Below are positions 5,970-6,881 of a DNA stretch of 6,881 nucleotides, piece after piece. Positions within the stretch are counted from its first letter, which is position 1; the number at the start of each line of letters is the position of its first letter. The position numbers and the translations under genes were made by a program. The stretch comes from Nitrospirota bacterium (GTDB lineage Bacteria > Nitrospirota > Thermodesulfovibrionia > Thermodesulfovibrionales > UBA6898), in contig JAJYLU010000098.1 of the NCBI GenBank assembly GCA_021787505.1, positions 1 through 6,881 on the forward strand. Reading direction: 5' to 3'. The notes beneath the pieces were generated by a model. The model was given only the letters and a program-made list of their open reading frames with translations, did no database searches and was not told the DNA's origin.

Positions 5970-6881
5970 TTAAGCCTCCTTCTCGGCCATTTCTTCCGCC
6001 TGTTCGGCGGGAGCTGACTCTATAATTGTCGGATCGAATTGACTGATTTTCTCGAGGGCCTTTTTGGGCGACATGGCGCCGTACGTCTCCTGGTCTATAA
6101 CCATGACCGGGGCGAGACCGCATGCACCGAGGCACCTGACGGCCTCGATAGAGAACTTCCTGTCCTCGGTGGTCTCTCCCACGTTTATCTTCAGCGTATC
6201 CTGGATCTTCTTCAGGACCCCCTCGATGCCTTTTACATAGCAGGCGGTGCCGAGACAGACCCTGATGTTGTGGTCTCCCCTCGGCTTCATCGTGAAAAAC
6301 GAGTAAAAGGACACGACACTGTGCACCTCCGCCTCGGGTATGTTCATCCCCTTGGCTATCCTTTTCTGCACTACAGGCGGCAGATACCCGACTATCTCCT
6401 GCGCGCGCTGAAGCACGGGTATCAGCGCGCCGGGTTTCTTTTTCAGCTGGGCGATCACTCTGTCCAACTCCGCCGCCATCGCGGGAGGGAATTCCTCCGC
6501 GGTTTTCGCCTCTTCCGGCTTTCTGCCCTTAGTCCATTCGACCGCCCTCTCGGTGACATCGAGCAGTACGGAAGGGGTAAAGGGTTTCGGGACATAGTCG
6601 ATAATGCCCAGTTCGAGCGCCTCTTTGATGGTGTCCTGGGACGGGTAGCCGGTGATGATCACGATGCCGACATCGGGCTTCGTCTTCTTGATCCAGCGGA
6701 TAAGGGTGATGCCGTCGACCTCGGGCATCTTCAGGTCGGTGAAGACGAGGTCGAAGCTGTCCTGGCCCATCTTCAGGATCGCTTCTCTTCCGCCGAGGGC
6801 GCCCTCGACGCTGTACCCTTCGCTCTTGAGCACCCTCTCGGCGCTCTTTATGACGATGAGTTCATCGTCGACTATCAGTAT
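5970..6881 (-). CDS. Receiver domain-NuoE/HydC-type [2Fe-2S] subunit fusion (5' end outside window)
   Basis: 303 codons are visible; the frame runs off the right edge and the first visible residues (ILIVDDE) are already the first beta-strand of a CheY-like receiver, so only a few N-terminal codons are probably missing. Visible residues 1-116 carry the receiver signature: acidic pair D5/D6, phosphoacceptor D49 (VFTDLKMP), T77 (IITGY) and K99 (VPKPF). A charged linker (about 117-134) leads into a NuoE/HydC-type domain (about 135-285): helical N-terminal part with the SVVSFYSFF stretch, then a thioredoxin-fold [2Fe-2S] site with C209-x4-C214 and C250-x3-C254. NuoE-type subunits pass electrons between the NuoF flavoprotein and the rest of an NAD(P)H dehydrogenase or bifurcating complex, in the cytoplasm. 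The tail is Ala/Glu-rich. No stop or frameshift separates the two halves. The next gene starts one base after its TAA. The domain calls are firm; that phosphorylation controls electron transfer is inference. Confidence 0.93.
   Translation of the reverse strand: MLIVDDELIVIKSAERVLKSEGYSVEGALGGREAILKMGQDSFDLVFTDLKMPEVDGITLIRWIKKTKPDVGIVIITGYPSQDTIKEALELGIIDYVPKPFTPSVLLDVTERAVEWTKGRKPEEAKTAEEFPPAMAAELDRVIAQLKKKPGALIPVLQRAQEIVGYLPPVVQKRIAKGMNIPEAEVHSVVSFYSFFTMKPRGDHNIRVCLGTACYVKGIEGVLKKIQDTLKINVGETTEDRKFSIEAVRCLGACGLAPVMVIDQETYGAMSPKKALEKISQFDPTIIESAPAEQAEEMAEKEA
5975..5980 (-). promoter_or_regulatory. Ribosome binding site of the HndB-like gene
   Basis: The transcript reads AGGAGG, a perfect Shine-Dalgarno core, six bases before the ATG at 5968. 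It lies inside the last codons of the receiver-NuoE gene, so it supports both the chosen start and independent initiation despite the 1-base gap. Confidence 0.85.

Noticed and set aside
6831..6833. A GTG codon at 6833 as the start of the receiver-NuoE gene.
   Set aside because: It would delete the first beta-strand and acidic pocket (ILIVDDE) of the receiver, which is encoded in frame up to the window edge.
1165..6881. Part of a membrane-bound respiratory complex I.
   Set aside because: No membrane or quinone-site subunits are in the window, and the NuoF-like protein has the extra N- and C-terminal cluster domains of soluble HydB/HndC proteins.

Overview
The window is a single, tightly packed, minus-strand gene cluster from what looks like an anaerobic bacterium of moderate-to-high GC content. 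The mix of a bifurcating-type NuoE/NuoF/NuoG-like oxidoreductase with DRTGG-domain and RsbT/anti-sigma-type ATPase genes is what one meets around trimeric electron-bifurcating hydrogenases of Clostridia, Thermotogae, Desulfobacterota and Nitrospirota. I lean to the last two from overall gene style, but this is inference and no taxonomic marker is present. Nothing convincing is encoded on the plus strand, and there are no RNA genes, CRISPR arrays or mobile elements.

Reading in the direction of transcription (right to left): (1) a 5'-truncated gene (5970-6881) encoding a CheY-like receiver domain fused in one frame to a NuoE/HydC-type [2Fe-2S] subunit; (2) a small HndB-like thioredoxin-fold protein (5585-5968) with only three of the four usual cluster cysteines; (3) an 83-bp spacer, the only real intergenic gap, with a perfect 8-bp inverted repeat; (4) a NuoF/HydB/HndC-type flavoprotein (3630-5501) with extra N-terminal [2Fe-2S] and C-terminal 2x[4Fe-4S] domains; (5) a NuoG/FdhA-like iron-sulfur/molybdopterin-fold subunit (1165-3633) in which the residues used for formate chemistry are replaced; (6) a divergent DRTGG-domain protein (786-1142); (7) a small GHKL ATPase without a histidine-kinase dimerisation domain (352-789); (8) a second, more canonical DRTGG protein (14-355); (9) the first codons of another gene (1-23), plausibly a PHP-domain protein.

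Proposed working: genes 1, 4 and 5, perhaps with 2, form a soluble NAD(P)(H)-linked complex. Its motifs predict FMN plus three [2Fe-2S] and seven [4Fe-4S] clusters, with a possible additional cluster in HndB. The NuoF-like subunit has the domain layout of electron-bifurcating enzymes, so ferredoxin and NAD(P)H are likely partners, but the third substrate is not evident: there is no H-cluster domain, and the molybdopterin-type domain lacks the formate-site Sec/Cys. Genes 6-9 look like the accessory/regulatory set usually associated with [FeFe] hydrogenases. The most interesting point is that the signalling receiver is physically part of the NuoE subunit, suggesting phosphorylation-dependent control of the redox enzyme itself rather than of its transcription.

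Three gene junctions are 4-nt ATGA overlaps and the others are very short, indicating one operon with translational coupling. The promoter lies to the right of the window and the operon continues past the left edge.
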